Below are positions 36,002-45,143 of a DNA stretch of 46,434 nucleotides, piece after piece (the first letter of the stretch is position 1; every line of letters starts with the position of its first letter). Source of the stretch: Verrucomicrobiota bacterium (GTDB lineage Bacteria; Verrucomicrobiota; Verrucomicrobiia; Verrucomicrobiales; DEV007); contig CAUJIH010000076.1 in NCBI GenBank assembly GCA_963205275.1, forward strand, positions 1-46,434, written 5' to 3'. The notes below the pieces were generated by a model that saw only the letters and a list, made by a program, of their open reading frames with translations, was not told the origin of the DNA and searched no databases. The position numbers and the translations under genes were made by a program.

Positions 36002-37258
36002 TCAGTCGCTTATGTTTTCCGAGACTACGGCTTTGGTTTCAGTCGATAAATTGAAGGGAACCTTGGGCTTCTCGGTCCGTCGGTTAAGGTCGGTGGCAAT
36101 GTTGCTGTTGATCAGAATCTGCTCACAGGGACCAGTCGAACGCACAGCGGGACCATCGAGACCGGAGAACTGATTTCCAGAGATGATCACATGCTTCGTA
36201 CTTTCTAGGACGACACCGTGACCGATGTCGATCTTCACAGGATTATTGTTTTGATCCTCTGCTGGACGTCGATGTTGCCCTTCCCCGAGGTAGCTATTAC
36301 AAAAATTATTGGCAGAGATTGTGATGCGGCTGGCCTTCTCTGATACACGCACTCCGAAGTGGTGCAGCAGAACGAAGGTATTCGCTGAGACAGTGATACC
36401 ATGGGCATCCTGAAGATCGATCCCACCTCCCATGTCATGGGCGATCACGTTCGCCGAGAGAGTAATGCCATAGGCGTCTCGATCCAACACGATCGCTGTA
36501 CCGTCGCATTCTTCGATCATGTTCCCAGAGAGAACGGAGCCATAGGTGTTCTCGATGACGACTCCGTGACGAAGGTGGTCATCGATATTGTTGCCATTCA
36601 TGGTGAGATTAAAAGAATCCGTGCAGACGACAGCATCTTGATTCTCCTCGAAGTGGTTGGCATTGACGACGATGTCATGGCAGCCTTCCACATAAAGTCC
36701 TGCCTTCTTGTTATAGGTGAGGATGGAATCGGCGACCCGAGGATCTTCGACGCAATAAATCAGCGCGATTCCGTGTCCACCGTGATGATCGATGGAGAGT
36801 CCGTGCAGGAAAATTTCATTAATCCCCTCGGCCAGAATGCCGTCACCGCTACTCTCGCTTCCAGAAATGCGGAAGTTGTCGAGTTGAATACGCCAAAGCC
36901 GAGAGCGCTTGTTTTGCTCATAATCTTTAGGGCTGATCCGGATGGCGGGTTTTCCCTCCTTATTCAGATTTTTGATGTGAGTCGAGGCACCGCTACCGGT
37001 AATGCGAGTCTCAGGAGTCGAGATTACAAGAGGCTCGCGAATTTCCACCGTACCTGGTGGCAAATACACAATCCCCCCCGATTCAGGCAGGGCATCGAAT
37101 GCCGCCTGAAGATTGGGAAAATCCGCAGCGCGAAGCTCGACAGGTGACGATGACGTGAGAGGCTTTGCCAGTTGCTCCTGCGAATGAAGCATGAGAGGAA
37201 TCGCAGAGAGCGCCCATGCTGTGAGCAGGAAGAGGCGATAGCAAGGCTGAGAAAGCAT
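36002..37258 (-). CDS. Secreted right-handed beta-helix protein
   Basis: A 418-residue exported protein with a signal segment around YRLFLLTAWALSAIPLMLHS. Most of the rest is a parallel beta-helix, with repeating strands such as ITGSGASTHIKNL, DGILAEGINEIFLHGLSIDH, GLYVEGCHDIVVNANHF, NLTMNGNNIDDHLRHG and GITLSANVIAHDMGGG. The family includes pectate lyases, NosD and periplasmic carbohydrate-binding proteins; catalytic residues of the lyases are not identified. Position next to a sugar oxidoreductase suggests polysaccharide binding or cleavage, an inference. Confidence 0.8.
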   Translation of the reverse strand: MLSQPCYRLFLLTAWALSAIPLMLHSQEQLAKPLTSSSPVELRAADFPNLQAAFDALPESGGIVYLPPGTVEIREPLVISTPETRITGSGASTHIKNLNKEGKPAIRISPKDYEQNKRSRLWRIQLDNFRISGSESSGDGILAEGINEIFLHGLSIDHHGGHGIALIYCVEDPRVADSILTYNKKAGLYVEGCHDIVVNANHFEENQDAVVCTDSFNLTMNGNNIDDHLRHGVVIENTYGSVLSGNMIEECDGTAIVLDRDAYGITLSANVIAHDMGGGIDLQDAHGITVSANTFVLLHHFGVRVSEKASRITISANNFCNSYLGEGQHRRPAEDQNNNPVKIDIGHGVVLESTKHVIISGNQFSGLDGPAVRSTGPCEQILINSNIATDLNRRTEKPKVPFNLSTETKAVVSENISD

Positions 37259-37364
37259 GATTCTTTACTCATGTCAGCAACGATGAGGAGTGTCAAAGAT
37301 TCAGTACAGGCGCGATGGCGCACGGTTTGCCCTGAGATCAAAGAGAAGCTCTTGACCCATCAGA

Positions 37365-38804
37365 TCATCCCAGCACCTCGCTCACAACGCGGCCATGAAC
37401 ATCAGTCAGGCGAAAATCGCGTCCTTGAAAGCGGAAAGTCAGTCGCTCATGATCGATCCCGAGAAGGTGGAGAAGCGTGGCGTGTAGGTCGTGGACGTGG
37501 ACAGCTCCCTCCACGACTTCGTATCCGAAGTCATCGCTAGCTCCCCACACCGCACCAGGACGGAACCCTCCTCCAGCGGCCCACATAGTGAAGGCATCAA
37601 TGTGATGATCACGACCAGGTGCTCCGCCTTCGCGAACTTCCCCCATCGGGGTACGTCCAAATTCGCCGCCCCACACGACGATCGTTTGATCCAGCAGACC
37701 GCGCTGCTTCAGGTCGAGAATGAGTGCAGCGGTGGGTTGGTCGATTTCACGCGTGATTTCGGGCAGGTGCTTCGCCAAGTTTTCCGTGGGACCCCCGTGG
37801 TGATCCCAGTTCGTGTGATACAGATGCACGAATCGGACGCCCCGCTCGACGAGCCGACGGGCAAGCAGGCAATTGTTGGCATAGCTTGGCCGACCGGGGG
37901 TGGCACCGTAGAGATCGAGAGTCGCCTGATTCTCACTGGACAGATCCATCAATTCCGGGGCACTCGCCTGCATCCGATACGCCATCTCTCCGGCGGCGAT
38001 TCGCGTGGCGATCTCGGGATCGTCGGTCACGGCCAGGCGTTCGCGATTGAGATCGCCGACCAGATCTACGAAAGCTCGCTGCCCCTGAGAGTCGATGCCG
38101 TGAGGGGCGGCTAAATTGAGAATCGGATCGCCGCTGCTGCGGAAGGGAACTCCCTGGTAGCTGGATGGCAGGAAACCCGCCGACCAGAGGGCACTCCCCC
38201 CACGGGGGCCCCGTGGCCCGGACTGAAGAACGACAAAGCCGGGCAGATCGCACGACTCGCTCCCAATGCCGTAGGTGACCCACGCCCCCATACTGGCCCG
38301 CCCTGGCACCTGAAACCCAGAGTTCATGAACAATTTCGCAGGACCGTGATTAAAGACATCCGTTCTCATCCCGCGCAGCCAGCAGACATCATCGACAATC
38401 CTGCGGTGATACGGCAACAAGTCACTGAGACTCATCCGCGCATCGCCATAAACGCCGAAAGGACGTTGTCCTCCGAGAAGTTTTGCGTCCTTTCCGATGA
38501 AAGCGAAGCGCTTTCCAGCGACGAGTGATTCCGGCGGAGACTGACCGTGAAATTCACGCAAGCGCGGTTTGTTTTCAAACAATTCGAGCTGGCTCGGCCC
38601 TCCCGCCATAAAGAGAAAAATCACGCTTTTCGCACGAGCGGCTGTATGTTGCCCCGCACGCGCCGACATCGGAGCAGCAGCCGATGATGCTGCATAGCCT
38701 TCCTCCGTGAGGAACTGACTCAGAGCGATAGCTCCGATGCCGACCCCACTCTGTGCAAAAAATGCACGTCGCGTCAGCTTGCGAAGATCGTCCGGCCTGC
38801 TCAT
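37365..38804 (-). CDS. DUF1501 secreted protein (Tat signal)
   Basis: A 479-residue protein of the DUF1501 family. The ATG at 38804 begins MSRPDDLRKLTRRAFFAQSG, a Tat signal; an upstream in-frame ATG would add 38 residues without one. Family segments include KSVIFLFMAGGPSQLELFE, FVVLQSGPRGPRGGSALWSA, FVHLYHTNWDHHGG and WGGEFGRTPMGEVREGGAPG with the expected His and Asp residues near the C terminus. DUF1501 proteins resemble the alkaline-phosphatase/sulfatase fold. Here the usual DUF1549/DUF1553 partner gene is not adjacent (a lone one lies at 16459-19014). Confidence 0.88.
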   Translation of the reverse strand: MSRPDDLRKLTRRAFFAQSGVGIGAIALSQFLTEEGYAASSAAAPMSARAGQHTAARAKSVIFLFMAGGPSQLELFENKPRLREFHGQSPPESLVAGKRFAFIGKDAKLLGGQRPFGVYGDARMSLSDLLPYHRRIVDDVCWLRGMRTDVFNHGPAKLFMNSGFQVPGRASMGAWVTYGIGSESCDLPGFVVLQSGPRGPRGGSALWSAGFLPSSYQGVPFRSSGDPILNLAAPHGIDSQGQRAFVDLVGDLNRERLAVTDDPEIATRIAAGEMAYRMQASAPELMDLSSENQATLDLYGATPGRPSYANNCLLARRLVERGVRFVHLYHTNWDHHGGPTENLAKHLPEITREIDQPTAALILDLKQRGLLDQTIVVWGGEFGRTPMGEVREGGAPGRDHHIDAFTMWAAGGGFRPGAVWGASDDFGYEVVEGAVHVHDLHATLLHLLGIDHERLTFRFQGRDFRLTDVHGRVVSEVLG

Positions 38805-38989
38805 CTCTGAATTCTGAAGGTAAGCTACAACGAAAAATTCTGGATGTGAAGAGGGGAAGAGGATAAATAATGAAGAGACGACACCCGATGGCGGCTCGAA
38901 TCGCGTCATTGCACACAAATGGGTTCAAGCGGGAGTTGATTCGATATGAATTCTGACCGATTGATTCAAAACCACATACGATTCACTTC

Positions 38990-41416
38990 TTGAACGCGAC
39001 TTTCCCGAATTCCTACTTGTTCCAGGCTTCTATCGCCGGACTGGTCAGTTTGCTCTGTATCGCGTCGTCTAACGCTCAAGCGATGCGCAAGGACAAGCTA
39101 TCTTCCATTGATCAGGCAATCTCCGCCTCCATTGAGAAAGGCGAGATCCCCGGTGCAGTTCTGTGGCTCGAGTCAAAGGGCGAAGTCTATCAAAAAGCGT
39201 ACGGAGATCGCATGACCGTTCCAAGTCGAGAAAAAATGACTCTCGATACGATTTTCGATCTGGCGAGTCTGACGAAGGTAATGGCGACCTTGCCGTCGAT
39301 CCTTCTCCTGTCGGATGAAGGAAAGCTCTCCCTAGACGATCCCGTGGCGAAATGGATTCCCGAGTTCCTCGAAGGTGGCGTGCGCTCCGAGGCGACTGAG
39401 CCGAAGCCAACACGCGAGGATAGGCAATCGATCACTTTACGCCATCTGATGTCCCATATCAGTGGACTACCCCCTGGGCTGTTTTTGAGCGAAGGTGACT
39501 TCTGGGGCTACGAGGCTGGGGCAAGCAGAGCAGCGACCATCGGTCTGCTCGATCAGCCACAAACACGCTTCCGCTACAGCGATGTCAATTATATCTTGCT
39601 CGGGGAAATCGTTCATCGAATCTCAGGACAACGACTGGAGCAGTATGCCGCTGAGCATGTATTCACCCCGCTCGAAATGAAGGAGACCCGCTTCTGTCCA
39701 CCATCGGACTGGGTGCGACGAATCGCTCCGACGACTTATCTCTCTGAATACGGTCTGATTCGGGGGCAAGTCCACGACCCCACGGCTCGACGGATGGAGG
39801 GCGTAGCGGGACATGCCGGCCTATTCGCTTCCGCTCGCGACGTGGCGACCTACGTTCGTTACTGGCTCAAGGGAGTCTCAGAATCAGGGGACGCTCCATT
39901 GCTACGAGCGGACACCCTCAAGGAAGCAATTCGAAATCAGTTGCCCGCCTCATTTCACAGCCCCCGTGGACTAGGATGGGATATTGGCTCATCCTTTGCC
40001 AGCCAGAGAGGCGAGAAGTTCCCTCTCGCGGGATATGGTCACACGGGATGGACGGGAACTTCGATCTGGGTCGATCCTAGCTCAGACACCTTTGTCATCC
40101 TGCTGACCAATCGCAATCATCCGACCGAAGCAGGGCGAATCAAAAAGCTCCGCGAGCGCATCGGAACACTCGCGGCAGAAGCGGTAGGTTACTCCCAGAC
40201 GATTTCGGCCCCTAGCCCTTCACCCGAGCCTGGAACAAAGCCTGCCACCGAGCCGTCCGTCTCCGTCCTCAATGGAATCGACGTGCTGGAGCGAGATGGA
40301 TTCAAAGAACTCGCGGGCTTGCGGCTCGGGCTGATCACCAATCACACGGGAATCAATCGGCAGCGACGCTCCACCATCGACCTGCTCGCTTCCGCTCCCG
40401 GCCTGACCTTGAAAGTCCTGTTTTCCCCAGAGCATGGGATTCGCGGCGCTCTGGATCAATCCTCGATCAGCGATGGAGTTGACGCAGCGACCGGACTCCC
40501 GGTGTACAGTCTCTACACAGACGATACGCGCAAGCCGACCGCTGCCCAAATGAAGGATCTAGATGCTCTGGTTTTCGATATTCAAGACATCGGGTGTCGC
40601 TTCTACACCTACATCTCCACTATGGGGCTAGCGATGGGGGCGGCGAAGGAGGCAGGCCTGCGCTTCATCGTCCTAGATCGCGTGAATCCCATCGGTGGAG
40701 TCGTCGTGGACGGTCCGTTGCGGAGCAATGTAGAGAATGATTTCGTCGCATTTCACGATATTCCCGTACAGCACGGGATGACTGTGGGCGAGCTTGCTCG
40801 CATGTTCAACGACGAGCGAAAAATCGGGGCGAATCTCACCGTGATTCCTGTCGAAGGCTGGACCCCCACGATGCGCTTCGATGAGACTGACCTCCCTTGG
40901 GTCAATCCTTCACCCAACATTCGCAGCCTCACTCAAGCTCTGATTTATCCAGGAGTCGGTTTGATCGAGTACACGAATCTCTCCGTCGGTCGGGGCACGG
41001 TTGCCCCGTTCGAGCACATCGGAGCGCCGTGGATCAACGACGGACGACTGGCCCAATCGCTGAGACGCCTCAAGCTGGATGGCGTAGAAATTCTGCCGGA
41101 TCGCTTCACTCCGGAATCCGGTCCCTACAAAGGGGAAGATTGCAGTGGAGTACGTTTTTACCTCAGTGACAGGGACGCATTTCGCCCCCTCGACTTGGGA
41201 GTCGCTCTCATGTCCTCTCTATACTCACTGTATCCTCAGACCTTTACCCTCCCGAAAAAAGGCAACGCGCTCCTCTGCAATCAAGCGACACTCGACGCAA
41301 TCCTGTCAAAAGCGACCCTTCCGAGAATTCGCAAACTCTGGGCAGCGGATCTCGAAAAATTCATGCAACGTCGTGCAAAATTTCTACTGTATTCACGACC
41401 TGATCTGAAACCATGA
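38990..41416 (+). CDS. Fusion of AmiE-like serine hydrolase and NamZ-like exo-muramidase
   Basis: An 808-residue exported protein starting at a TTG (38990) that gives a signal peptide [20 protein letters not shown]. Residues 35-405 are a beta-lactamase-type serine hydrolase: S93-LT-K96 ([12 protein letters not shown]), YSDVNY at 196-201 and [13 protein letters not shown] Pro/Ser linker (about 405-425) leads to a DUF1343/NamZ domain with [54 protein letters not shown] and [15 protein letters not shown]. In Bacillus subtilis the related AmiE (amidase) and NamZ (exo-N-acetylmuramidase) are separate neighbouring genes for cell-wall recycling; here they share one chain. The amidase role of the first domain is by analogy. 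Its stop overlaps queH by 4 bp (ATGA). Confidence 0.88.
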   Translation: MNATFPNSYLFQASIAGLVSLLCIASSNAQAMRKDKLSSIDQAISASIEKGEIPGAVLWLESKGEVYQKAYGDRMTVPSREKMTLDTIFDLASLTKVMATLPSILLLSDEGKLSLDDPVAKWIPEFLEGGVRSEATEPKPTREDRQSITLRHLMSHISGLPPGLFLSEGDFWGYEAGASRAATIGLLDQPQTRFRYSDVNYILLGEIVHRISGQRLEQYAAEHVFTPLEMKETRFCPPSDWVRRIAPTTYLSEYGLIRGQVHDPTARRMEGVAGHAGLFASARDVATYVRYWLKGVSESGDAPLLRADTLKEAIRNQLPASFHSPRGLGWDIGSSFASQRGEKFPLAGYGHTGWTGTSIWVDPSSDTFVILLTNRNHPTEAGRIKKLRERIGTLAAEAVGYSQTISAPSPSPEPGTKPATEPSVSVLNGIDVLERDGFKELAGLRLGLITNHTGINRQRRSTIDLLASAPGLTLKVLFSPEHGIRGALDQSSISDGVDAATGLPVYSLYTDDTRKPTAAQMKDLDALVFDIQDIGCRFYTYISTMGLAMGAAKEAGLRFIVLDRVNPIGGVVVDGPLRSNVENDFVAFHDIPVQHGMTVGELARMFNDERKIGANLTVIPVEGWTPTMRFDETDLPWVNPSPNIRSLTQALIYPGVGLIEYTNLSVGRGTVAPFEHIGAPWINDGRLAQSLRRLKLDGVEILPDRFTPESGPYKGEDCSGVRFYLSDRDAFRPLDLGVALMSSLYSLYPQTFTLPKKGNALLCNQATLDAILSKATLPRIRKLWAADLEKFMQRRAKFLLYSRPDLKP

Positions 41417-42186
41417 GCTCTAAAAACCCTGTATCGGGTGGTTCCGAAAAGAAATCCCCGCATTCCCGACCCTTTTCCGCAGAGAATTACGAGAGACCCG
41501 TTCTGGAGACTCCCAACGATTCTCGGCGCATACTCCTGCACAGCTGCTGCGCTCCCTGCGCCGGTGAAGTGATGGATGCTCTAGTGGCTTCTCAGATCGA
41601 AACAGTCATTTTCTTTTATAATCCGAATATCCATCCTCGTGACGAATACGAACTGCGGAAGGAAGAGAACATCCGCTATGCTGAAAAGCTGGGCATGGAA
41701 TTCGTGGATGCCGATTACAATGTTCGCGACTGGTTTGACCGGACAAAGGGCCTCGAGTGGGAGCCTGAACGAGGGAAACGCTGCACAGTTTGCTTTGACA
41801 TGCGCTTCGAAGTGACGGCTGCCTATGCCGCTGAACATGGATTCGACCTGATTTCCAGCACCCTTGGAATTTCGCGGTGGAAAAACATGGATCAGATCAA
41901 TTCAGCGGGCGAGCGAGCCGCAGCGAAGTATCCAGGGATGACTTACTGGACCTTCAACTGGCGAAAGAAAGGCGGATCAGAGCGCATGATCGAAATTTCC
42001 AAACGTGAGGAGTTCTATCAGCAGGAGTACTGCGGCTGCGTCTTCAGCATGCGAGATACCAACGCTTGGCGCGAAGCGCATGACCGCCCGAAGATTCAAC
42101 GCTTGGTCAAATTTTACGGACGTGATGCCGTCGTCGATGTCGAAGGCGAATCTTCCGAGGATGCCTCCGCACGAAATTCGCCTTGA
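41413..42186 (+). CDS. queH: Epoxyqueuosine reductase QueH
   Basis: A 257-residue cytoplasmic protein of the QueH (DUF208) family, which performs the last step of queuosine synthesis in tRNA, reducing epoxyqueuosine. It is unrelated to QueG. Iron-sulphur and metal Cys residues are present: [12 protein letters not shown] (C45, C46, C49), RCTVCFDMR (C124, C127) and EYCGCVFSM (C207, C209), along with [11 protein letters not shown] and [10 protein letters not shown]. The N-terminal 35 residues ([10 protein letters not shown]) are extra and probably disordered. The start overlaps the previous stop as ATGA, so translation is coupled, though the two functions are unrelated. Confidence 0.93.
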   Translation: MSSKNPVSGGSEKKSPHSRPFSAENYERPVLETPNDSRRILLHSCCAPCAGEVMDALVASQIETVIFFYNPNIHPRDEYELRKEENIRYAEKLGMEFVDADYNVRDWFDRTKGLEWEPERGKRCTVCFDMRFEVTAAYAAEHGFDLISSTLGISRWKNMDQINSAGERAAAKYPGMTYWTFNWRKKGGSERMIEISKREEFYQQEYCGCVFSMRDTNAWREAHDRPKIQRLVKFYGRDAVVDVEGESSEDASARNSP

Positions 42187-42256
42187 AAAAGTGGCATGTC
42201 ACCGCACATTCCGAGCGTGGCCAAGTTTCTGTGCCGAAGTGCAGACAGTTGAGTCT

Positions 42257-42346
42257 GGAGGGATGGCTGAGTCCGGTTTAAGGCGCTCGACTCGAAATCG
42301 AGTGTAGGGAAACCTACCGTGGGTTCGAATCCCACTCCCTCCGCCA
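42257..42346 (+). tRNA. tRNA-Ser (anticodon CGA)
   Basis: A class II tRNA with a long variable arm. Acceptor GGAGGGA pairs with TCCCTCC, anticodon stem CTCGA/TCGAG encloses CTCGAAA (anticodon CGA, reading UCG), the variable arm is TAGGG-AA-CCTA, and the T arm is GTGGGTTCGAATCCCAC. The discriminator is G and CCA is encoded at 42344-42346, unlike the tRNA-Thr in this window. It marks the left border of a probable genomic island. Confidence 0.97.
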
Positions 42347-42393
42347 TTCGACTGAGCAGCTCTCAAGCGAAGCGGAGGGCTGCTCAGTCGAAT
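42346..42393 (+). terminator. Large hairpin directly after tRNA-Ser
   Basis: ATTCGACTGAGCAGC at 42346-42360 is the exact reverse complement of 42379-42393; four more pairs (one G:U) extend it to a 19-bp stem around a 10-base loop AAGCGAAGCG. The first base overlaps the terminal A of the tRNA CCA. It is followed only by TTT, so termination without a longer U tract would be unusual. It could end the tRNA transcript, or belong to the mobile element that integrated here. Confidence 0.5.
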
Positions 42394-42494
42394 TTCGGTG
42401 AACTGGATTTGAACTTTCGTTCGAGCCGTAGCGAACGCCACGGATCCAGCCGATGAACTCGAACCTGCCGCAGAAGCAGACGCATAAGGTCGCA

Positions 42495-42587
42495 TTACTC
42501 GTCAAAGGAAACCTCGTCAAAGGAAACGACTGCAATGGTCTTCTCAAAGTCCAAGAGGTTCTTCACCACAAGGTGTTCGTTAGTCAC
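42495..42587 (-). other. Thirty-codon ORF overlapping the recombinase stop
   Basis: A GTG at 42587 overlaps the TGA of the recombinase remnant (GTGA) and opens a 30-codon frame beginning MTNEHLVVKNLLDFEKTIAV and ending before TAA at 42495-42497. The last part is encoded by a 15-bp tandem duplication (CTCGTCAAAGGAAAC at 42498-42512 and 42513-42527 on the plus strand). There is no known family. It may be a real small gene or a product of sequence decay. Confidence 0.25.
42498..42527. repeat. 15-bp tandem duplication
   Basis: CTCGTCAAAGGAAAC occurs twice in direct contact at 42498-42512 and 42513-42527. It keeps reading frame (15 bases) in the 30-codon ORF on the minus strand. It looks like a local slippage or duplication event in the recombinase remnant region. 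Confidence 0.8.
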
Positions 42588-43220
42588 CGCCCGCCTCGGG
42601 GTCGCAGGCCTTCCGCATTCAACAGGTCGGCCGCTTTTGCCGCGCTGCGTAGCTCCTTGCTCAACTCGAAATCCCGGCGTGCAATGGGAGCTTCCGCAGG
42701 ATTGGGGTGAATCTGCTTGGAGACGGGATCATGGGAATATCTCAAGGGCGCCCAGCCGCCATTCCACAAGCTCTTCTTGGTGCGTTCCGCGATCTTGTGG
42801 GAGACGCGCTCCACGATCATCTCCCGCTCGAACTGGCCGAAGGAAAGCAGCATGTTGAGCATGAGCATTCCCATCCGCGTGCTGGTGTCGAAAGCCTGCG
42901 TGGCGGAAACGAAGTTGACCTTGTGCTCGTTGAGGATTTTCCAGAACTCATAGAAGCCGTGCAGGTAGTGGGTGATGCGGTCGAGCTTGCAGGGGACGAC
43001 GACATCGACATTGCCGGAGCGGACTTCCCGAAGGAGGGACTGCATTCCGGGTCGTTCAAGGGTCTTTCCCAAGTATCCCGGATCATCCAGATACAGAGTT
43101 ATTTCCCAGCCTTCATGGAGGTGAACCGCAATGGCGTGCTTGCAGATATCGCGCTGGCTTTCGAGTGAGTTGTATTCCCCGCGTGCCTAGTCATCGGTGG
43201 AAACGCAGGTGTAGATTGCA
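42584..43220 (-). pseudogene. Decayed serine recombinase (large resolvase/integrase type)
   Basis: The catalytic region reads, from about 43220 down, AIYTCVSTDD-stop-ARGEYNSLESQRD, then HLHEGWEITLYLDDPGYLGK, LERPGMQSLLREV, VDVVVPCKLDRITHYLHGFY, VNFVSATQAFDTSTRMGM and FEREMIVERVSHKIAERTKK. The TAG at 43187-43189 stands where the family has Gln (VSTDDQA), and the conserved Arg (TRVST) is Cys (TGC at 43205-43207). The C terminus stops at RPRGGR with the larger zinc-ribbon and coiled-coil part of these about 500-residue enzymes missing. An ATG at 43072 opens a 162-codon fragment, but it lacks the catalytic Ser. So the gene is truncated at both ends and inactive. Its 5' region runs into the 3' end of the restriction gene. 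Confidence 0.88.
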
Positions 43221-44840
43221 TCAGCAAGCTGACAAAAGAGAAATCATTGCCTGTTTCACTTGATGAGGAATGTTGCTCCTATTCAAAACGTTCACAACGA
43301 TTTGATTGAATAGGGAAATGACTTCGGCATCCTTCACGCCTCTCCCTCGCATCGCTTTTTCACTAAACTCTTGATAAGTGATAATTTCCAATGAATTGCT
43401 GACAGTAACACTCGGAGTCACCCCCTCATTGGAGCAGACGTTTTCGTGAACGACAAAAACCACATCGAGCTTCCACTCGCTTAAATCCGCGATCCGTTTC
43501 CATTCTTCCATCCTCCTCGGCAAATTCCTCCGCAGAGTCCTGAAATGCTCTTGAAGATAAATGGGGGTCAGCTTTCCCGCGTGAGCTTCGATGGCTACGC
43601 AACGTCTGTCCTCAACCCTTTGAAAATCCACATCACCAAGTTTCAGAGAAGCTGTGTTTGTCGCATTCACGGGATCAGACAACCCGCGTGGGCGCCACTC
43701 TCCTTGCGGGTAAATGAGCAGTGAGAGGAAATCACAAACACGTTGTTCGATAACGCCCTTGGTTTTCGTTTCCTCCGCTGAAATCAGAGCTAGGAATTTG
43801 CGAATGGCCTCCAAAGAGGTCACTGCTGGAATGGCCAAAGCAACAGGTCGCTTGATTTCTATGAATTTCAACAAGCCCGCTCGGATTTTTCCGGCCAAAT
43901 ATCGACGGGAACTGTAAGAAAGGCTGGACAAGCCAGACACAACATCCACAAGAGCTTGCGCTTGCGTTGGGTAATCATCTCTTGAACGTGCCCAATCATG
44001 GGAAAGTCGGTCAATGGCTTTAAAGTTGTTGAGTATCGGATTGCCTGTCGCAGCCATTTCACTCGGAAACACCTCGAAAATTGCGTTTGCTACATTCCCT
44101 CTTGGTTTGAAAGTATACAAATACTCAAGCGGGTGATCGTAGTATTCCGTGATGACACAAAGATAAAACAACGTCTGCAAATACGGAACAAACGCCTCGC
44201 CATAGGCTGGCATCAGCAAGTCTTTCAGCGAAGAATGAAATCTCATTCCGAGTTCAAACAATTCCGATTCAGTGGCAAGAATTTCGATGATCGTAGGCAA
44301 ATCAGCATCCAAAAACGAGTCGCGCATCACCTCTTTGTCACCTCTGATCAAGTCTTGAACTTGTCCGTCTTCAAGAATTTGTCCCAACTTGAGTTCGACA
44401 AGTATTTTTTCGATACCTTTCCAGTGGAGCAGAAGCCTTCTATCCGATTCGTTCAGCACTTCCGCGACACCTGCGGCGGAAAGTTGAAATTCTTGAACCA
44501 GATGAATCAGCAACGGCAGATAGGAAACAGTAATGGCAGCAGTGCGACGACTGATCGCGGCTTGTTCGGAAAGACGCTTCACAACCCTTTCATAGAGTTT
44601 CCCTGGAGTCCGCTCACGAGGTTCCTCCAATCTGGAAAACCACGAAGCACCCTCAAGCATCCCCTGAATGGACTCGCCGAGGATGGATTGAGATTCATCC
44701 AGCCATTCCGTGAAATCCGCCTCAAGCTTGATTCCGCCTTCCTCGCGGCTCAATCCGCCTTCTTGCAAAGCAGCCAGTACCTTGCATTTCGCTTCCTCCA
44801 GTTGACTCGGGGAAAGTGGAAGTAAGGTCAGGCTACTCAT
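43221..44840 (-). CDS. Probable type II restriction endonuclease (PD-(D/E)XK-like, SacI-like?)
   Basis: A 539-residue protein with no signal or membrane helix. A large helical N-terminal region (1-350) precedes a nuclease-like segment: VIEQRVCDFL (E365), LGDVDFQRVEDRRCVAIEAH (D403, D405, E418) and AGKLTPIYLQEHF, then a strand KLDVVFVVHE. This order resembles a PD-(D/E)XK core, but the position of the usual Lys is His420 (EAH). Partnership with a cytosine methyltransferase and an XRE regulator strongly suggests the restriction subunit. A match to the SacI family is a guess from remembered similarity. Its start overlaps the regulator gene by 8 bp. Confidence 0.6.
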   Translation of the reverse strand: MSSLTLLPLSPSQLEEAKCKVLAALQEGGLSREEGGIKLEADFTEWLDESQSILGESIQGMLEGASWFSRLEEPRERTPGKLYERVVKRLSEQAAISRRTAAITVSYLPLLIHLVQEFQLSAAGVAEVLNESDRRLLLHWKGIEKILVELKLGQILEDGQVQDLIRGDKEVMRDSFLDADLPTIIEILATESELFELGMRFHSSLKDLLMPAYGEAFVPYLQTLFYLCVITEYYDHPLEYLYTFKPRGNVANAIFEVFPSEMAATGNPILNNFKAIDRLSHDWARSRDDYPTQAQALVDVVSGLSSLSYSSRRYLAGKIRAGLLKFIEIKRPVALAIPAVTSLEAIRKFLALISAEETKTKGVIEQRVCDFLSLLIYPQGEWRPRGLSDPVNATNTASLKLGDVDFQRVEDRRCVAIEAHAGKLTPIYLQEHFRTLRRNLPRRMEEWKRIADLSEWKLDVVFVVHENVCSNEGVTPSVTVSNSLEIITYQEFSEKAMRGRGVKDAEVISLFNQIVVNVLNRSNIPHQVKQAMISLLSAC

Positions 44841-45129
44841 CTTTGTAGGGGCCGATTTTCAGGAGTTCCACGACCTGCTCCAAGGGCAGATCCAAAGCTC
44901 TGCACCACATTAGAAAATCCGGCACACTCACCTGCCTTGCTCCACACTCCATTTTTGAAATGGCCGTTTGGTCACGATGGAGCATGTCCGCCAGATAGCT
45001 CTGGCTGATTCCCAGCTTTTTTCTTACCACTTGCAACCGGAGTCCAAGCTCTTGGTCTAGTCTTTCGGAACTCAATGAGGGAGAACTTTCACAAAATTCG
45101 GTAAATTGCTTGACAAAATTAGGGCTCAT
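44833..45129 (-). CDS. XRE-family transcriptional regulator, likely control (C) protein
   Basis: A 98-residue helix-turn-helix protein. The XRE domain spans about residues 28-90: LGLRLQVVRKKLGISQSYLA, DMLHRDQTAISKMECGARQV and DFLMWCRALDLPLEQVVELL. Control proteins of type II restriction-modification systems have this size and fold; they activate the restriction gene and repress themselves, delaying restriction until DNA is methylated. The gene is upstream of and overlaps the restriction candidate by 8 bp, and its ATG is 14 bp from the divergent methyltransferase ATG. The control role is inferred from context. Confidence 0.85.
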   Translation of the reverse strand: MSPNFVKQFTEFCESSPSLSSERLDQELGLRLQVVRKKLGISQSYLADMLHRDQTAISKMECGARQVSVPDFLMWCRALDLPLEQVVELLKIGPYKDE

Positions 45130-45143
45130 GCCTATTTGGCCTA

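Noticed and set aside
43998..44825. Long plus-strand frame opposite the restriction candidate
   Set aside because: Antisense to a gene that overlaps its regulator in the expected operon order; the translation is rich in Phe and Arg with no domain.
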